Shown here: one piece after another, positions 46,165 through 56,124 of the stretch
Layout: every line of letters begins with the position of its first letter
Numbering within the stretch: the stretch's first letter is position 1
NCBI GenBank assembly: GCA_019637335.1
Contig: JAHBVV010000010.1
Span: 62,001 to 126,000, forward strand
DNA: 64,000 nucleotides
Direction of reading: 5' to 3'
Source of the DNA: Candidatus Hydrogenedentota bacterium
GTDB taxonomy: Bacteria > Hydrogenedentota > Hydrogenedentia > Hydrogenedentales > JAEUWI01
Made by a program: the position numbers and the translations under genes
The notes under the pieces: generated by a model
Database searches by the model: none
Told to the model about the DNA's origin: nothing
The model's input: the letters and a program-made list of their open reading frames with translations, nothing else

Positions 46165-48963
46165 ATGACGTTTCGTCGCGCCACCGCGCTGATCCTGTCC
46201 CTCCTGCTTGCCCCGGCGTACGCCGCCGAAACCTTCACCTTCGGCGCGATCGCCGACTGCCAGTATTGCGACGCCGACACCGCCGGTGTCCGGCAATACC
46301 GCGACTCGCCGGCGAAGCTCCGCGCCGCGGTGGATCACCTCAACACGCTCGACCTGGAGTTTACGGTCCACCTGGGCGACTTCATCGACAAGGACTGGGA
46401 GAGCTTCGACGTGGTCGGCCCGATCTATAAGTCCCTGAAGATGCCGGCCTACCACGTGCTTGGCAACCACGATTACTCCGTGGCGGATGACAAGAAAGCG
46501 GGCGTGCACCAGCGCCTGGGCATGCCCGCCCGTTACTACGACTTCATAATCCACGGCTGGCGCTTCATCGCGCTGGACGGCAACGACATCAGCCTCCACG
46601 CCTACCCCAGGGGCAGCGCGGAATACGCCGCGGCGGAAAAGTACTACGCGGACAACCAGATCGAGTCGCCCACCTGGAACGGCGCGATCGGCCCCGACCA
46701 GCTGACGTGGCTGCGCGGCGTGCTTGATGACGTCACGGCGCGCGGCGAGTCGGCCGTGCTCATGGCGCATTTCCCGGTGTATCCCGAAGATCCGCACAAC
46801 CTGTGGAATGCCGAAGAGATCCTGGCGCTTGTTGACGAGTACCCATGCGTCAAGGCGTACATTAACGGCCACAACCACAAGGGCGCCTATGCCGAGCGCA
46901 ATGGGGTCCACTACGTGACCTTTAAGGGCATGGTGGACACCGCCGAGAATTCCTACGCGACGGTGACGGTCACCCCGGAGGAACTCAAGATCACGGGCTT
47001 TGGCCGCGAAGAGGACCGCGCGCTACTCATCCGCAAGGCGAGCTTCCTCAACCCCGTCCCGAAACTGATGAGCCTCGTGCCGCCGCTTTGGTCGGACGTG
47101 CACAAGAGCACGCCGGATAGCGACGTGGAATTGCCCATCGCCGATACGCCGTTCATGGAGCACGTGCGGAAGGATATCGCGCCCGACACCAGCCGGGCCT
47201 TTCCCGCCCCCCATCCGCCCGCGCAGATAGAGGCCATCACCCCGCCGATCACCACGCCGGCGATTAAGCAGGGCGCCCTGACGTGGGTTGGCGCGGAAGA
47301 TGGCCTCTTTCATAGCCAGGACGGCGAATCCTACACGCGCCACGCGAGCTACGGCGTGGACGGGCCGCTCTCCAACCGCATCGCGGGCCTCGCCGCGGAC
47401 TCCCGTGGCGCGCTCTGGGTCGCCACGCCCGCCGGGCTGAGTTCGCGCGACGCGGAGGGGAACTGGTCCAGTTTTCGCGGCCGCGAAGGACTGCCCTGGG
47501 AGGAACTCACCTGTATCGCCATCGACGCCAGCGACCGAATCTGGCTGGGCAGCACGCGGGGCCTGATCCAGTACCGCCCCTACGAAGAAGGCCGCCAATG
47601 GTATTACCGCGCCGGCGAGCGCTACCTGCCGCACGACCATGTGACGGGCCTCAAAATCGCCGAAGACGGGACCGTTGTGGCGTACCTGCAGGGTAAGACC
47701 GGCATGACGACCATCGCCGAAGAGCCCCGCACGCTCCACGGCAAAGCCGAACACCTGCTCCAGGAACTACTCGCGCGGAAGATGCGCCTGGGCATGCCCT
47801 CGCCCCCGCGCTACGATGATCCGTGGAACCGCCAGAACCCGGTGTGGGAGCCGCAGCCGAGCGATGGCCTCTGGAACTCCTACCACATCACGTCGATGAG
47901 CCTGGCGTATGCGCTCACCGGCGAGGAACGCTACAAGCAGGCCGCGAAGGAGAGCATGGAGGCCATGTACCTCCTGCAGAACGTCACCGGCATCAAAGGC
48001 CTTGTCGCGCGGACCGTCGTGGCCGCCGATGATCCCTACGTGGAAAAGGCGCGCACGCAGGACAACTGGCACGAATCGCCGGATGGAAACCACTGGTGGC
48101 GCGATGATGTCTCCAGCGATCAGATCGACGGGCATTATTTCGCGTTTTACACGTACTACGAGCACATCGCGAAGCATGACCCGGCGGAAAAGGAGCGCCT
48201 CGTCAAACAGATCCGGCAGGTCACGGACTATATGCTCGACAACGGCTATCAGATTCCAGACTGGGACGGGGAAGTAACCATGTGGGGCTGGTTCGACCCG
48301 GTTTCCCTGAACGACAAGCACATCCACTACCTCGAAAGCGGGATCTACTCGCTGATGATGCTGTCGTTCCTGAAAACGGCCCACCACATCACCGGCGACG
48401 AGAAGTACGAGGCGCACTACGTGGATCTCATCCAGAACCACGGCTACCTCAGTAACCTCCTGCTTCAGAAGAAGCTCTGGCCCGACGAGATGAACCACTC
48501 CGACGACCAGCTTTCCGCCATCTGCTTCTACCCCTACCTCCAGATAGAACACGATCCCTTCATCCGCGACGCCGTCCACCGTTCCCTCCGCCGCCACGCC
48601 CTGATTGAGCGCGACGAGCGCAACAGCCTCATGGCCATGGTCTACGCAAGCGTCGACCCGGAGGATGCCGAGGTGGAAGGCGCGATCCAGACGCTCCGCG
48701 AGATGCCCCTCGATCGCCGCAATTGGGCCCACGACAACAGCCACCGCGCCGACGTCACGTTTGACCCGCGCCCGAGCGTCCGCGGCCACGATATCCTGCT
48801 GCAACTGCTGCCGGCGGACGAGCGCCTCTTCGAGCGGTGGAACCAGGACCCCTACCGCGCGTTTGACGGCGGCGACGGGCGGCTCGACGGCGCCGGCGTG
48901 CACTACATGCTCGCGTACTGGCTCGGCCGCTACCACGGCGTGATCGCCCCGCCGGCGGAGTAG
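46165..48963 (+). CDS. exported fusion: phosphoesterase, propeller repeats, alpha-helical barrel
   Basis: The 932-residue protein has three parts. Residues 1-20 are a signal peptide. Residues ~22-300 form a metallophosphoesterase close to the Mn-dependent ADP-ribose/CDP-alcohol diphosphatase type (GAIADCQYCD, LGDFIDKD, LGNHDYS, AHFPVYPE, NGHNH). Residues ~370-475 contain blades of the two-component-regulator propeller type (GALWVATPAGLSS; RIWLGSTRGLIQYRP). Residues ~560-925 are an alpha-rich domain resembling (alpha/alpha)6-barrel glycan-processing enzymes. GAGGAA precedes the ATG. A longer open frame upstream is antisense-free debris of the previous gene. I know of no such combination. Confidence 0.82.
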   Translation: MTFRRATALILSLLLAPAYAAETFTFGAIADCQYCDADTAGVRQYRDSPAKLRAAVDHLNTLDLEFTVHLGDFIDKDWESFDVVGPIYKSLKMPAYHVLGNHDYSVADDKKAGVHQRLGMPARYYDFIIHGWRFIALDGNDISLHAYPRGSAEYAAAEKYYADNQIESPTWNGAIGPDQLTWLRGVLDDVTARGESAVLMAHFPVYPEDPHNLWNAEEILALVDEYPCVKAYINGHNHKGAYAERNGVHYVTFKGMVDTAENSYATVTVTPEELKITGFGREEDRALLIRKASFLNPVPKLMSLVPPLWSDVHKSTPDSDVELPIADTPFMEHVRKDIAPDTSRAFPAPHPPAQIEAITPPITTPAIKQGALTWVGAEDGLFHSQDGESYTRHASYGVDGPLSNRIAGLAADSRGALWVATPAGLSSRDAEGNWSSFRGREGLPWEELTCIAIDASDRIWLGSTRGLIQYRPYEEGRQWYYRAGERYLPHDHVTGLKIAEDGTVVAYLQGKTGMTTIAEEPRTLHGKAEHLLQELLARKMRLGMPSPPRYDDPWNRQNPVWEPQPSDGLWNSYHITSMSLAYALTGEERYKQAAKESMEAMYLLQNVTGIKGLVARTVVAADDPYVEKARTQDNWHESPDGNHWWRDDVSSDQIDGHYFAFYTYYEHIAKHDPAEKERLVKQIRQVTDYMLDNGYQIPDWDGEVTMWGWFDPVSLNDKHIHYLESGIYSLMMLSFLKTAHHITGDEKYEAHYVDLIQNHGYLSNLLLQKKLWPDEMNHSDDQLSAICFYPYLQIEHDPFIRDAVHRSLRRHALIERDERNSLMAMVYASVDPEDAEVEGAIQTLREMPLDRRNWAHDNSHRADVTFDPRPSVRGHDILLQLLPADERLFERWNQDPYRAFDGGDGRLDGAGVHYMLAYWLGRYHGVIAPPAE

Positions 48964-49001
48964 CGCGGCACGGCCCACGCCTCCTCGGGCGCCAGGTCGC
49001 G

Positions 49002-49030
49002 TTGACCGCACCGGACGCCCGGCCTATACT
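49002..49030 (+). promoter_or_regulatory. sigma70-type promoter
   Basis: TTGACC (49002-49007), 17 bp, TATACT (49025-49030). It is one of the best promoters in the window and reads into the membrane-protein gene that starts at 49072. Confidence 0.7.
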
Positions 49031-49071
49031 GCGCACGGATGGGTTGCCTGGGAAAGCCGGAGGGTGTTGCG

Positions 49072-49842
49072 ATGGCCGAGCACGACGAAATTCCGCTGCC
49101 CGCATCGCCATTTGAGCCGTATCCATTTCGCGCGGTGCGTGACGTGGATTCGGTGCGGTTCGAGGCCATCGGTGAGCCGCCCCCGGCGGAGTCGCGGCTG
49201 CGATACGGCATCCTGATTCTCATCGCGGCCGGTCTGCTGGTGTTCTACCTGGCGATTGCCATTTCGCTCGCCCTGCAGGGCCGCGGGCCTGGCTGGTGGT
49301 TTCACGCGCTCGTAGCCACGTTTGCGGTCCTGATCTCGGGCACCGTGGTCCGCGACCTACGCCTGCGTGATTACCTCCTGGAGAGCGAGATATCCCGACG
49401 GGCGGATGGCGCGCTCGAGTTGTGGTATCGGTGGCGCAATGGCGCGCCGCAGGTCTACTGCCTGACCGAGCCCGCGCGCATCATCGTATTATTCCGGCAG
49501 GATCTGGACGCCACCCGCTCGTGGCGTAAAGTGTCGGAAGACCAGTCGGCGCCCCGCGAGGAGAAGTTCCGCGACGAAATCATGATCGAGTTGTACCTCG
49601 TCGGAAACGCCATGAATCCCCGCATCCCGATACTTCGGCAACGATGGCGCCCGCTGATTCCGTGCATGACTCGATACTTCCAAGAGCACGCAACCGATCT
49701 GAACCGCGCGGAGGCGGTGGAAGCGGCCCAACCACTGGCACGCGCGCTTCACGAAGTCCTGCGCCTTCCCGTGGAGTTCCGAGTCGCTGGCGGTCCGCTG
49801 CTGGAGCGTCTCGAGACCCCTTCGGGAAGCTGGAACTCCTGA
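49072..49842 (+). CDS. two-helix membrane protein of unknown function
   Basis: The 256-residue protein has a cytoplasmic N-terminus, two membrane helices (about residues 47-70 and 76-96; LLVFYLAIAISLAL and ALVATFAVLISG) and a large soluble C-terminal part. GGAGG lies eight bases before ATG at 49072; the upstream ATG at 49039 would coincide with the predicted transcript start. I do not recognise the family. Confidence 0.7.
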   Translation: MAEHDEIPLPASPFEPYPFRAVRDVDSVRFEAIGEPPPAESRLRYGILILIAAGLLVFYLAIAISLALQGRGPGWWFHALVATFAVLISGTVVRDLRLRDYLLESEISRRADGALELWYRWRNGAPQVYCLTEPARIIVLFRQDLDATRSWRKVSEDQSAPREEKFRDEIMIELYLVGNAMNPRIPILRQRWRPLIPCMTRYFQEHATDLNRAEAVEAAQPLARALHEVLRLPVEFRVAGGPLLERLETPSGSWNS

Positions 49843-49880
49843 ATGGCGAGATTGCGCTGCGGGCTCCGTCCCCGGGGCGC

Positions 49881-50297
49881 TCAGTTCGTTCCGCCGAGCC
49901 GCATCAGGGTCTTTCGCGCGTCCTCGGCGCGAATTCCCGAGTCTTCCAGGACGGAAAGGGGCGTATGGCCGTTGAAATCGCGGATATTCGGATCCATGCC
50001 GTGCTCAACGAGCACCTCGATGACGCGCGGGTTATTATGCAGGACCGCGTAGTGAATCGCCGTCTGCCCCGCCGCATCCTGTAGCTCAATCAGGGCCGGC
50101 TGCTGTGACAGCAGGGCGGCAACCTTCGCCGCGTCCCCGAATTCGACGGCGCGGACAAAGTCCTCGACTGGATCGTTCGAATAACTCACTGCGGCGGCGG
50201 GCCCCGCGCCCGAACAGCCCGGGCCCCATGCCGCCAGCAACAGGATGGCGGCGCTCCAGGCCGCCCGCCGAGTTCCGCCGCGCAACCAATCCCTCAT
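49881..50297 (-). CDS. ankyrin-repeat protein, exported or lipid-anchored
   Basis: The 138-residue protein has a hydrophobic signal region (AAWSAAILLLAAWGPGCSG) with a Cys that could be a lipid attachment site, although the -3 to -1 residues do not match a good lipobox. Two to three ankyrin repeats follow (DAAGQTAIHYAVLHNNPRVIEVLVEHG; the next repeat has FNGHTPLSVL). Such repeats bind proteins. It shares its strand with the pseudopilin gene and follows it by about 100 bp. Confidence 0.78.
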   Translation of the reverse strand: MRDWLRGGTRRAAWSAAILLLAAWGPGCSGAGPAAAVSYSNDPVEDFVRAVEFGDAAKVAALLSQQPALIELQDAAGQTAIHYAVLHNNPRVIEVLVEHGMDPNIRDFNGHTPLSVLEDSGIRAEDARKTLMRLGGTN

Positions 50298-50394
50298 GTT
50301 CAGCCTCCAGGATACGTCGGACCTGCGTTACATGCCATACGGGCTTGTCCGGGCGGAAGGGCATTCGCGCCCCCCCGCCCGGACGGATTCTATA

Positions 50395-51453
50395 TCACGG
50401 GAAGGGTTGGCCGGTCGGCGCGTTCTGCACAACCTGCGTCACCATCCAGAACTTGCTGCCGGTGGCCTGCGGATACTTGGCGTATTCCACGTGGCCATCC
50501 ATGAAGAGGCAATTGACCCCGCCCGGCACATGGTTGTAGTTCGACGCGGTAATCAGGCCGCCCGCGTCGTTCGTCGTCAGGATCGTGTCCCACATCACCG
50601 CGATCTCCGACTGCGCCTGCGCGGACGCGCCGGGGTTGTTGATGTCCGTAATGAAGAAGCGCTCGATCCCTTCGCGGATCGGCCGTGTCGTGACCGTCCG
50701 GCCCGTGGAAATGGTCCACGAGAAGTCCGAATTCCAGCCCGATATGCGCCGCAGCGGCTGGCCGTTATTCGTAAACGTATTCGAGATCAGCGTTACGTCG
50801 GCCTCGGTCTGGAACCAGTCCCCCTGGATAACATGGCCCCAATAGCTGTAGCTGTAATTCGAGGCCAGCGCAAAGCAATTGAGTTCGGGCACGACACCCG
50901 GGCCCTTGCACTTGTTCTGCGGAACGCCCGGCACGTGCACCAGGTTACCGTATATCCGCAGATACTCGTCGGGAATAATCTGGACGCTCGCGTTGTCGGC
51001 ATAGCTGTGGCCGCTCCCGATCACGCGCCAGAAACCGCGATCCTCGGCCCCGCCCGTGTAGTCATCCGGCACCCACGAATCGTAGCCCTGGGAGTCGGAA
51101 GGGCAAAACGCCAGCTTCCAGTCCGTCCAGTACTCGGGATACAAGTGACCCGCGCTGACCCACCGCGCGAGGTCGGCCGGGCTGCTGGCATCGGTGAACG
51201 CCACACCCGGCGGCACGAGATTGCGGTTCGCATTCGCCTGGCGCGGGGGAAAACGCTCGCCCTTGCTCTCGTTGGTGTACATCTTGAAGATCACGCCAAA
51301 CTGTTTCAGATTGTTCTGGCAGGAGGCCCGCCGCGCCGCTTCGCGCGCCCGCGCGAGAGCCGGCAGCAGGATGGCCGCAAGTATGCCGATAATCGCAATG
51401 ACGACCAGCAATTCAATCAACGTAAATCCGCTTTTCTTATCACTTCGTTGCAT
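50395..51453 (-). CDS. type II secretion-like pseudopilin, DUF1559-like
   Basis: The 352-residue protein opens with a class III prepilin signal and helix ([20 protein letters not shown]), cleaved before Phe, then [19 protein letters not shown]. Its C-terminus carries the [15 protein letters not shown] motif seen in the large planctomycete and relatives' pseudopilin family. These are abundant, probably secreted or surface-assembled. No other pilus or secretion gene is near, so it would depend on a prepilin peptidase encoded elsewhere. A promoter with a ~350-base leader lies upstream. Confidence 0.92.
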   Translation of the reverse strand: MQRSDKKSGFTLIELLVVIAIIGILAAILLPALARAREAARRASCQNNLKQFGVIFKMYTNESKGERFPPRQANANRNLVPPGVAFTDASSPADLARWVSAGHLYPEYWTDWKLAFCPSDSQGYDSWVPDDYTGGAEDRGFWRVIGSGHSYADNASVQIIPDEYLRIYGNLVHVPGVPQNKCKGPGVVPELNCFALASNYSYSYWGHVIQGDWFQTEADVTLISNTFTNNGQPLRRISGWNSDFSWTISTGRTVTTRPIREGIERFFITDINNPGASAQAQSEIAVMWDTILTTNDAGGLITASNYNHVPGGVNCLFMDGHVEYAKYPQATGSKFWMVTQVVQNAPTGQPFP

Positions 51454-52219
51454 GGTTCAAATCCCCTACTAATGATGGTGATGATAGACTCCACGAACTC
51501 CTGAACACCTGTACCGCCCGCGCCGCGTTCACCTCCTCTCCCGCTCCCGTGGATACCGGGCCCACGAAAGCCCGCATTGGGATGGCGTCCCCATCGCAAA
51601 AAGATGGAAAAGCACAACCCGAGAACGACACCAATGAAGAAAACTCTGCCCGTGCGCTGCCCGTTATACTTCGCCCGCGCGACGCCGTCCCCGGCCCGAG
51701 AGCACCACAGGCTCTTTGGCCCAATTCGGCAACCGCGAAGGCATCCGCCGCCATTGCGCAACGTCCCCGGTCATTTCGACGATCAACGCCCGAATTGAGC
51801 CGAGTAATTATTGGTATACTCTAATTTCTGGATTCTGTCAAGGGCTTACTATATTTCCGTCTTTTTCGCATATTGTCGCCGATAGTGCTATATGCCGCTA
51901 TTCCCGTATCCGGGCGCCCGCGGCCGAAGCCGAATGGGATGGAACCACCCATGGAGCCAACTCCGCCGCTGGCCGAACCCGAGTTTGAAGCGCGAATGAA
52001 CGTGAATTGCTACGATGCGGCAATTCAGCCGTTTCAGGAAGCAAGGCGCAGGAATACCAGCAAATGATCCTTCGAGTCACGAAGAAGCGCATACAGGCGG
52101 GAGGTGCGCGGTGGCGGAAATGTCAGCGCCCCTGGCCCTGTTGCCTTGCGCGCTCCGTGAAGGCTTCGGCATACTGCGGGCAGGCCGTGTATCGACGTTT
52201 CGCAAGGAGAATTTCCGCC
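51454..52219. other. intergenic region with a promoter for the pseudopilin gene
   Basis: No gene is seen in these 766 bases. The AT-rich part (51800-51910) contains the reverse-strand promoter described separately. The right part is upstream of the sulfatase gene, where I find no clear -10 but a good AAGGAGAA before the ATG. Confidence 0.5.
51813..51841 (-). promoter_or_regulatory. consensus-like promoter of the pseudopilin gene
   Basis: On the reverse strand: TTGACA (51841-51836), 17 bp, TATACC (51818-51813). The predicted transcript would have a leader of about 350 bases before the pseudopilin ATG, long enough for a regulatory structure. Confidence 0.7.
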
Positions 52220-53641
52220 ATGTATTTGTTTCGTATTGTGTCGCGTGTGTTATTTGCGCTCGCATTTCTGGCTGCCGCGCATGTTTCCTCCGCCGCGGCC
52301 GAAGAACGCCCGAATATCATCTTTCTGCTGGGCGATGACCTGCGCTGGGACGCGATGCGGCACGCGGGCAACCCGATCATCGAGACCCCGGCCCTGGACC
52401 GCCTCGCGGCGGACGGGGTGTCGTTCACGAACAGCTACGTGACGACCTCCATCTGCATGGTGAGCCGGGCGACGTTCTTCACCGGACAGTACGAGTCGGC
52501 GCACAAGATCCACGATTTCGCGACGCCGTTCGCGCCCGAGGCCTTCGCGCGGACGTATCCGATGTTGCTGCGCGCGGCGGGGTACCACACGGGCTTCATC
52601 GGCAAGTGGGGCATAGGCGGCGAACTGCCGGAGAAGGATTTCGACTTCTTCGAGGGCTTCCCGGGCCAGGGGCACTATTACGACCCCGAGGACAAGGACG
52701 AAAAGGGGCCGCACCTCACCGCGCGCATGGGCGATCACGCGCTGGCCTTTCTCGAGGCCGCGCCCGCGGACAAGCCCTTCCTGCTGTCGGTAAGCTTCAA
52801 GGCGCCACACGTGCAGGATCAGGACCCGCGCCAGTTCATCCCCGATCACAACCTGGCCCACTTGTACGCATCCGACACGATCCCGGCGCCGCGCAAGGGC
52901 GATCAGGCCTACTTCGAGGCGCTCCCGGAATTCATGCACACCACCATCCTGCGCGAACGCTGGGAAAAGCGCTTTGCGACTGAAGCGATGTACCAGGAGT
53001 CCGTGAAGAACTATTACCGGCTCGTGACCGGCATCGACCGCGTTGTGGGGCGGATTCGCGAGGCGCTGGAGGCCAGGGGCGTGGCCGGCAACACCGTGAT
53101 CGTGCTCACCGGCGACAACGGCATGTTCCTGGGGGAGATGGGCTTCGCCGGGAAGTGGTTCATGCACGAGGAGTCGATCCGCGTGCCGCTCCTCATCCAC
53201 GATCCGCGGCTGCCCGACGAACGGCGGAACCGGAAGCTCGACGCGGTCGCGCTGAACATCGACATCGCGCCGACGCTGCTCTCGCTCGCGGGGCTCCCCG
53301 CGCCCGAGGCCATGCAGGGGCGCGATCTGGCGCCCTGGCTTCGGGGCGAGGCGCCGCCGTGGCGGAGCGAATGGTACTACGAGCACCACTACATCCGCGA
53401 TCGCGTCCCCGGCATTCCCGCGACCGAGGGCGTGCACACCGGGCGCTGGAAATACATCCGCTACCCCGACAGCGAGCCCCTGATTGAGGAGCTGTACGAC
53501 ATGCACGCGGACCCGCACGAACTCGTCAACCTGGCGAAGGACCCCGCCCACGCCGACACCCTCGAACAACTCCGCGCGCGGTGGGCCGCCTGGCGCGATG
53601 CGGTCCAGAAGACGGGCCCGGAATGGTCGGAGCCGCGGTGA
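52220..53641 (+). CDS. secreted sulfatase (formylglycine type)
   Basis: The 473-residue protein has a signal peptide (LFALAFLAAAHVSSAAA) and the type I sulfatase fold: PNIIFLLGDDLRWD (metal Asp pair), active-site CMVSRATFFTGQ, GKWGIGGE and later DNGMFLGEMGFAGKW. Type I sulfatases need a Cys turned into formylglycine within C-x-P-S-R; here the Pro is Val (CMVSR), while Cys, Ser and Arg are kept. It likely removes sulfate from polysaccharides. I chose ATG at 52220 for the AAGGAGAA upstream and the signal peptide. Its last 28 bases are repeated at 56125-56152. Confidence 0.9.
   Translation: MYLFRIVSRVLFALAFLAAAHVSSAAAEERPNIIFLLGDDLRWDAMRHAGNPIIETPALDRLAADGVSFTNSYVTTSICMVSRATFFTGQYESAHKIHDFATPFAPEAFARTYPMLLRAAGYHTGFIGKWGIGGELPEKDFDFFEGFPGQGHYYDPEDKDEKGPHLTARMGDHALAFLEAAPADKPFLLSVSFKAPHVQDQDPRQFIPDHNLAHLYASDTIPAPRKGDQAYFEALPEFMHTTILRERWEKRFATEAMYQESVKNYYRLVTGIDRVVGRIREALEARGVAGNTVIVLTGDNGMFLGEMGFAGKWFMHEESIRVPLLIHDPRLPDERRNRKLDAVALNIDIAPTLLSLAGLPAPEAMQGRDLAPWLRGEAPPWRSEWYYEHHYIRDRVPGIPATEGVHTGRWKYIRYPDSEPLIEELYDMHADPHELVNLAKDPAHADTLEQLRARWAAWRDAVQKTGPEWSEPR
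53614..53641 (+). repeat. 28-bp perfect duplication, copy A (end of the sulfatase gene)
   Basis: The last nine codons and stop of the sulfatase gene (GPEWSEPR and TGA) recur exactly at 56125-56152. Weaker similarity continues for ~40 bases after the stop in both copies (AAACCC then GGTGG and GGGCGGG blocks). Confidence 0.9.
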
Positions 53642-53689
53642 ATGGGGGAAACCCGGGCGGTGGGGGGCGGGAGGCGGCTCTACGTTGCC

Positions 53690-55894
53690 TCATTCGCGCG
53701 ATTGGATGGGCCGGTATACGGTTTCGGTCTCTTCCCACTCAATGCCGGGCTTGGTCTCAATGGCATTGCCTTGACTCGGAAGCACCAGATCGATGGTGTC
53801 GCCCGCGCGGGCGCCACGGTATGTGATGGAGCCGTATCCGTTGCGGGAGACGGCGAGCAGGTGTTCCCCTTCGGGTATCGAATGCAGCTCGAAGCGCCCG
53901 AAGGCGTCGGTCTGTCCCGTATAGCGCGCGCCGGGTGCGTCCTGAACGGTGAGCGCAACGCTTGCATGCGGCACCGGAACGCCGCTCTCGTCAGTAATCA
54001 CACCGTATATGGATGCGCCGTATTCGATGGTAAATCGCAGGCCACTCTGGTGTTCGCCGGGCCGCAGCGTGATTTCGCCCGCGGGCTGCGGGGTTCCGGC
54101 GCCAGCGCCAGGATTGTGGTACGGCCCGATCTCGACGAAATAGGCGCCCGCGGGCAAACCGGCAAGGTAAAAGAACCCATCGGCTTCGGTATAGGCGTTG
54201 CGCCGGACCTGCGGGCCTTCTTCCTGCTCCTCATACCGCCGCAGACGCAGGCGAGCGAGCGCCGGCGCGCCGTGCGCGTCTGTGACGAAACCGGCAATCG
54301 AGGCGCCTGGCGAATCGTCGAGCTGGAGTACAATATCCGAGCGGCCAGCCGCGGTCAACGCAATCGGCCCGAGAATCGCGCTCTCCCCGGAGCCACCAAT
54401 CGCTTTCATGTGGACTTCATCGGATGCGCGGCATTTGGCGAGGTGGAATTTTCCATGGGCGTCGGTTTGTCCGTTGGCGGTCCAATAATCCTCGGGAGTA
54501 TCCGACAGAGGGGTCCACGCGCGCACTTCGGCGCCCGGCACGGGGTCTCCCGCCGCGTCAATAACCGTGCCTGATAGCGTTGTGGAGCTGGGCCAGGCGA
54601 AGTCCAACGTATACCCATCGGCATCGGGAGGAATTTCGGCGTTTATCTGATGCGATTCGCGCGCATGCACGAACTCAAATACACCGCTGCGCGCGGGGAT
54701 CCCGGTAAGGGTGTAGTTTCCGCCGCCGTCCGTGACGGTCTTTTTGACGCCCGCGAACTCGACATTGAAAATTGTGGCGACCACAACATTCGCAAGACCT
54801 TCCCCAGTAGCTTCTTCAAAGACCTTTCCCGAAACTGTTACGGCGGCCTCCACGAACAACTCCACCGAGAGTCCCGGCGCGCCTGAGTCGACCGGAACGC
54901 GCAAAGGTTCGCCCGCCAGCACCAGGTTATCACTGGCGCCGTACACAACATAAGTGTCCTCACTGACCCCGTCCAGAACAAAGCGGCCGGCGGCATCGCT
55001 ACGCACAGGGGGGACTTCATGATCACCGCCCAGCGCGCTGGCGCCCACCGGAAAACCTGGAACGGCGCTCCCGTCGGCGGCGGAACGCACCACGCCCTGG
55101 ATCCGGCCGCCGGGTCCCAGGACCAGAGTAACCGATTTTGCGCCGGGTTGGACAGGCTCGCTATACGCGGGAGCATAACCTGTAGCCTCCGCCACAAATT
55201 CATAATAGCCGGGAGGAAGCGCCTCAAACGTGAAGGCGCCATCCGGCCCCACGGTAACCGCCAGCCGGGCGCCATCCAATTCGAAGGGCCGGTGATCCTT
55301 CCGTAACACAGCCACGGACGCGTCCGGAACCGGCTCTCCGGTGGTATCGGTGACGCGTCCGGCAATCTTCGATGCGGGGGCCAGGACCAGGGTCTCCACC
55401 GCCCCGCCGTTGGGATCTGAAATATTCACCATCGCCAGGGCGGCGCGGTCGTCCTTCCGCGCCTCCAACAGATACGTGCCGGTGGCCAGGCCCTCGAATA
55501 GGGCGGCGCCACGCGCATCCGTGACGGCGTCGTGCCGGGCGGAGGGCGCAGGCGCGCCTCTCGCGTCAGAGGGGGAATAATGGATTGCCTCCACGGACGC
55601 GCCCGACTCGGGGTTGCCGTCGCGCGCGAGCACCGTCAGCCGAATAAACGCGTTGCCCTCAGGTCCGGAAGGTTCATGAGGCGGCTCCGGGGCAGGAAGA
55701 ACCTCCACTTGAGCGGGGGGTGATAACTCGGGCTGCGCGGGGCTCGCCACCCCCTCAAATTCCTCGGGAGCATCCTCAATACGCGGGACGCTGTACGTCA
55801 CCAGGAGGAAAATGACGCTGGCCATTCCCGCCAGACCGGCTAGTACCCAATGCAGCCTGGGATTACTCCTATTGCTTCTTGTTCGACGGCGCAT
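53690..55894 (-). CDS. membrane-anchored protein of carboxypeptidase-regulatory-like repeats
   Basis: The 734-residue protein has an N-terminal membrane helix (WVLAGLAGMASVIFLLVTYSV), a Pro/Glu-rich spacer and then about seven repeated beta-sandwich modules of the carboxypeptidase-regulatory-like type. Each has a G-x-V-x-D-x-x-G-x-P-V-P-x-A pattern (GRVTDTTGEPVPDASVAV; GTVIDAAGDPVPGAEVRAW; GVITDESGVPVPHASVAL). These serve as scaffolds or adhesion modules; no enzyme domain is visible. I prefer ATG at 55894, as GGGGA lies upstream; GTG at 55933 is possible. It sits between the duplicated sulfatase tail sequences. Confidence 0.83.
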   Translation of the reverse strand: MRRRTRSNRSNPRLHWVLAGLAGMASVIFLLVTYSVPRIEDAPEEFEGVASPAQPELSPPAQVEVLPAPEPPHEPSGPEGNAFIRLTVLARDGNPESGASVEAIHYSPSDARGAPAPSARHDAVTDARGAALFEGLATGTYLLEARKDDRAALAMVNISDPNGGAVETLVLAPASKIAGRVTDTTGEPVPDASVAVLRKDHRPFELDGARLAVTVGPDGAFTFEALPPGYYEFVAEATGYAPAYSEPVQPGAKSVTLVLGPGGRIQGVVRSAADGSAVPGFPVGASALGGDHEVPPVRSDAAGRFVLDGVSEDTYVVYGASDNLVLAGEPLRVPVDSGAPGLSVELFVEAAVTVSGKVFEEATGEGLANVVVATIFNVEFAGVKKTVTDGGGNYTLTGIPARSGVFEFVHARESHQINAEIPPDADGYTLDFAWPSSTTLSGTVIDAAGDPVPGAEVRAWTPLSDTPEDYWTANGQTDAHGKFHLAKCRASDEVHMKAIGGSGESAILGPIALTAAGRSDIVLQLDDSPGASIAGFVTDAHGAPALARLRLRRYEEQEEGPQVRRNAYTEADGFFYLAGLPAGAYFVEIGPYHNPGAGAGTPQPAGEITLRPGEHQSGLRFTIEYGASIYGVITDESGVPVPHASVALTVQDAPGARYTGQTDAFGRFELHSIPEGEHLLAVSRNGYGSITYRGARAGDTIDLVLPSQGNAIETKPGIEWEETETVYRPIQSRE

Positions 55895-55974
55895 CGAATC
55901 CCCGATCGCATTCCAATGCCAAATGCAATTCACAGGTCTTGGCTATCGTGCCGCATTACACTGCCACTATATGT

Positions 55975-56003
55975 TGTTTATCAGACTATAGCTCCTCTGT
56001 CAA
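55975..56003 (-). promoter_or_regulatory. promoter of the repeat-module protein gene
   Basis: Reverse strand: TTGACA (56003-55998), 17 bp, TAAACA (55980-55975). The -35 is perfect, the -10 has two consensus mismatches. It lies ~75 bases before the chosen start. Confidence 0.6.
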
Positions 56004-56124
56004 TGAAAAAAATGAGCAGCGATGCCATTCCAGCCTGCTTGTTGGGTGGCTGTTTGGCCGGACATCAGTTACATTGGATATTCTGCTTGCAGGGTAGCCG
56101 ATTCGCTGGTGCACGACGTCTCCG

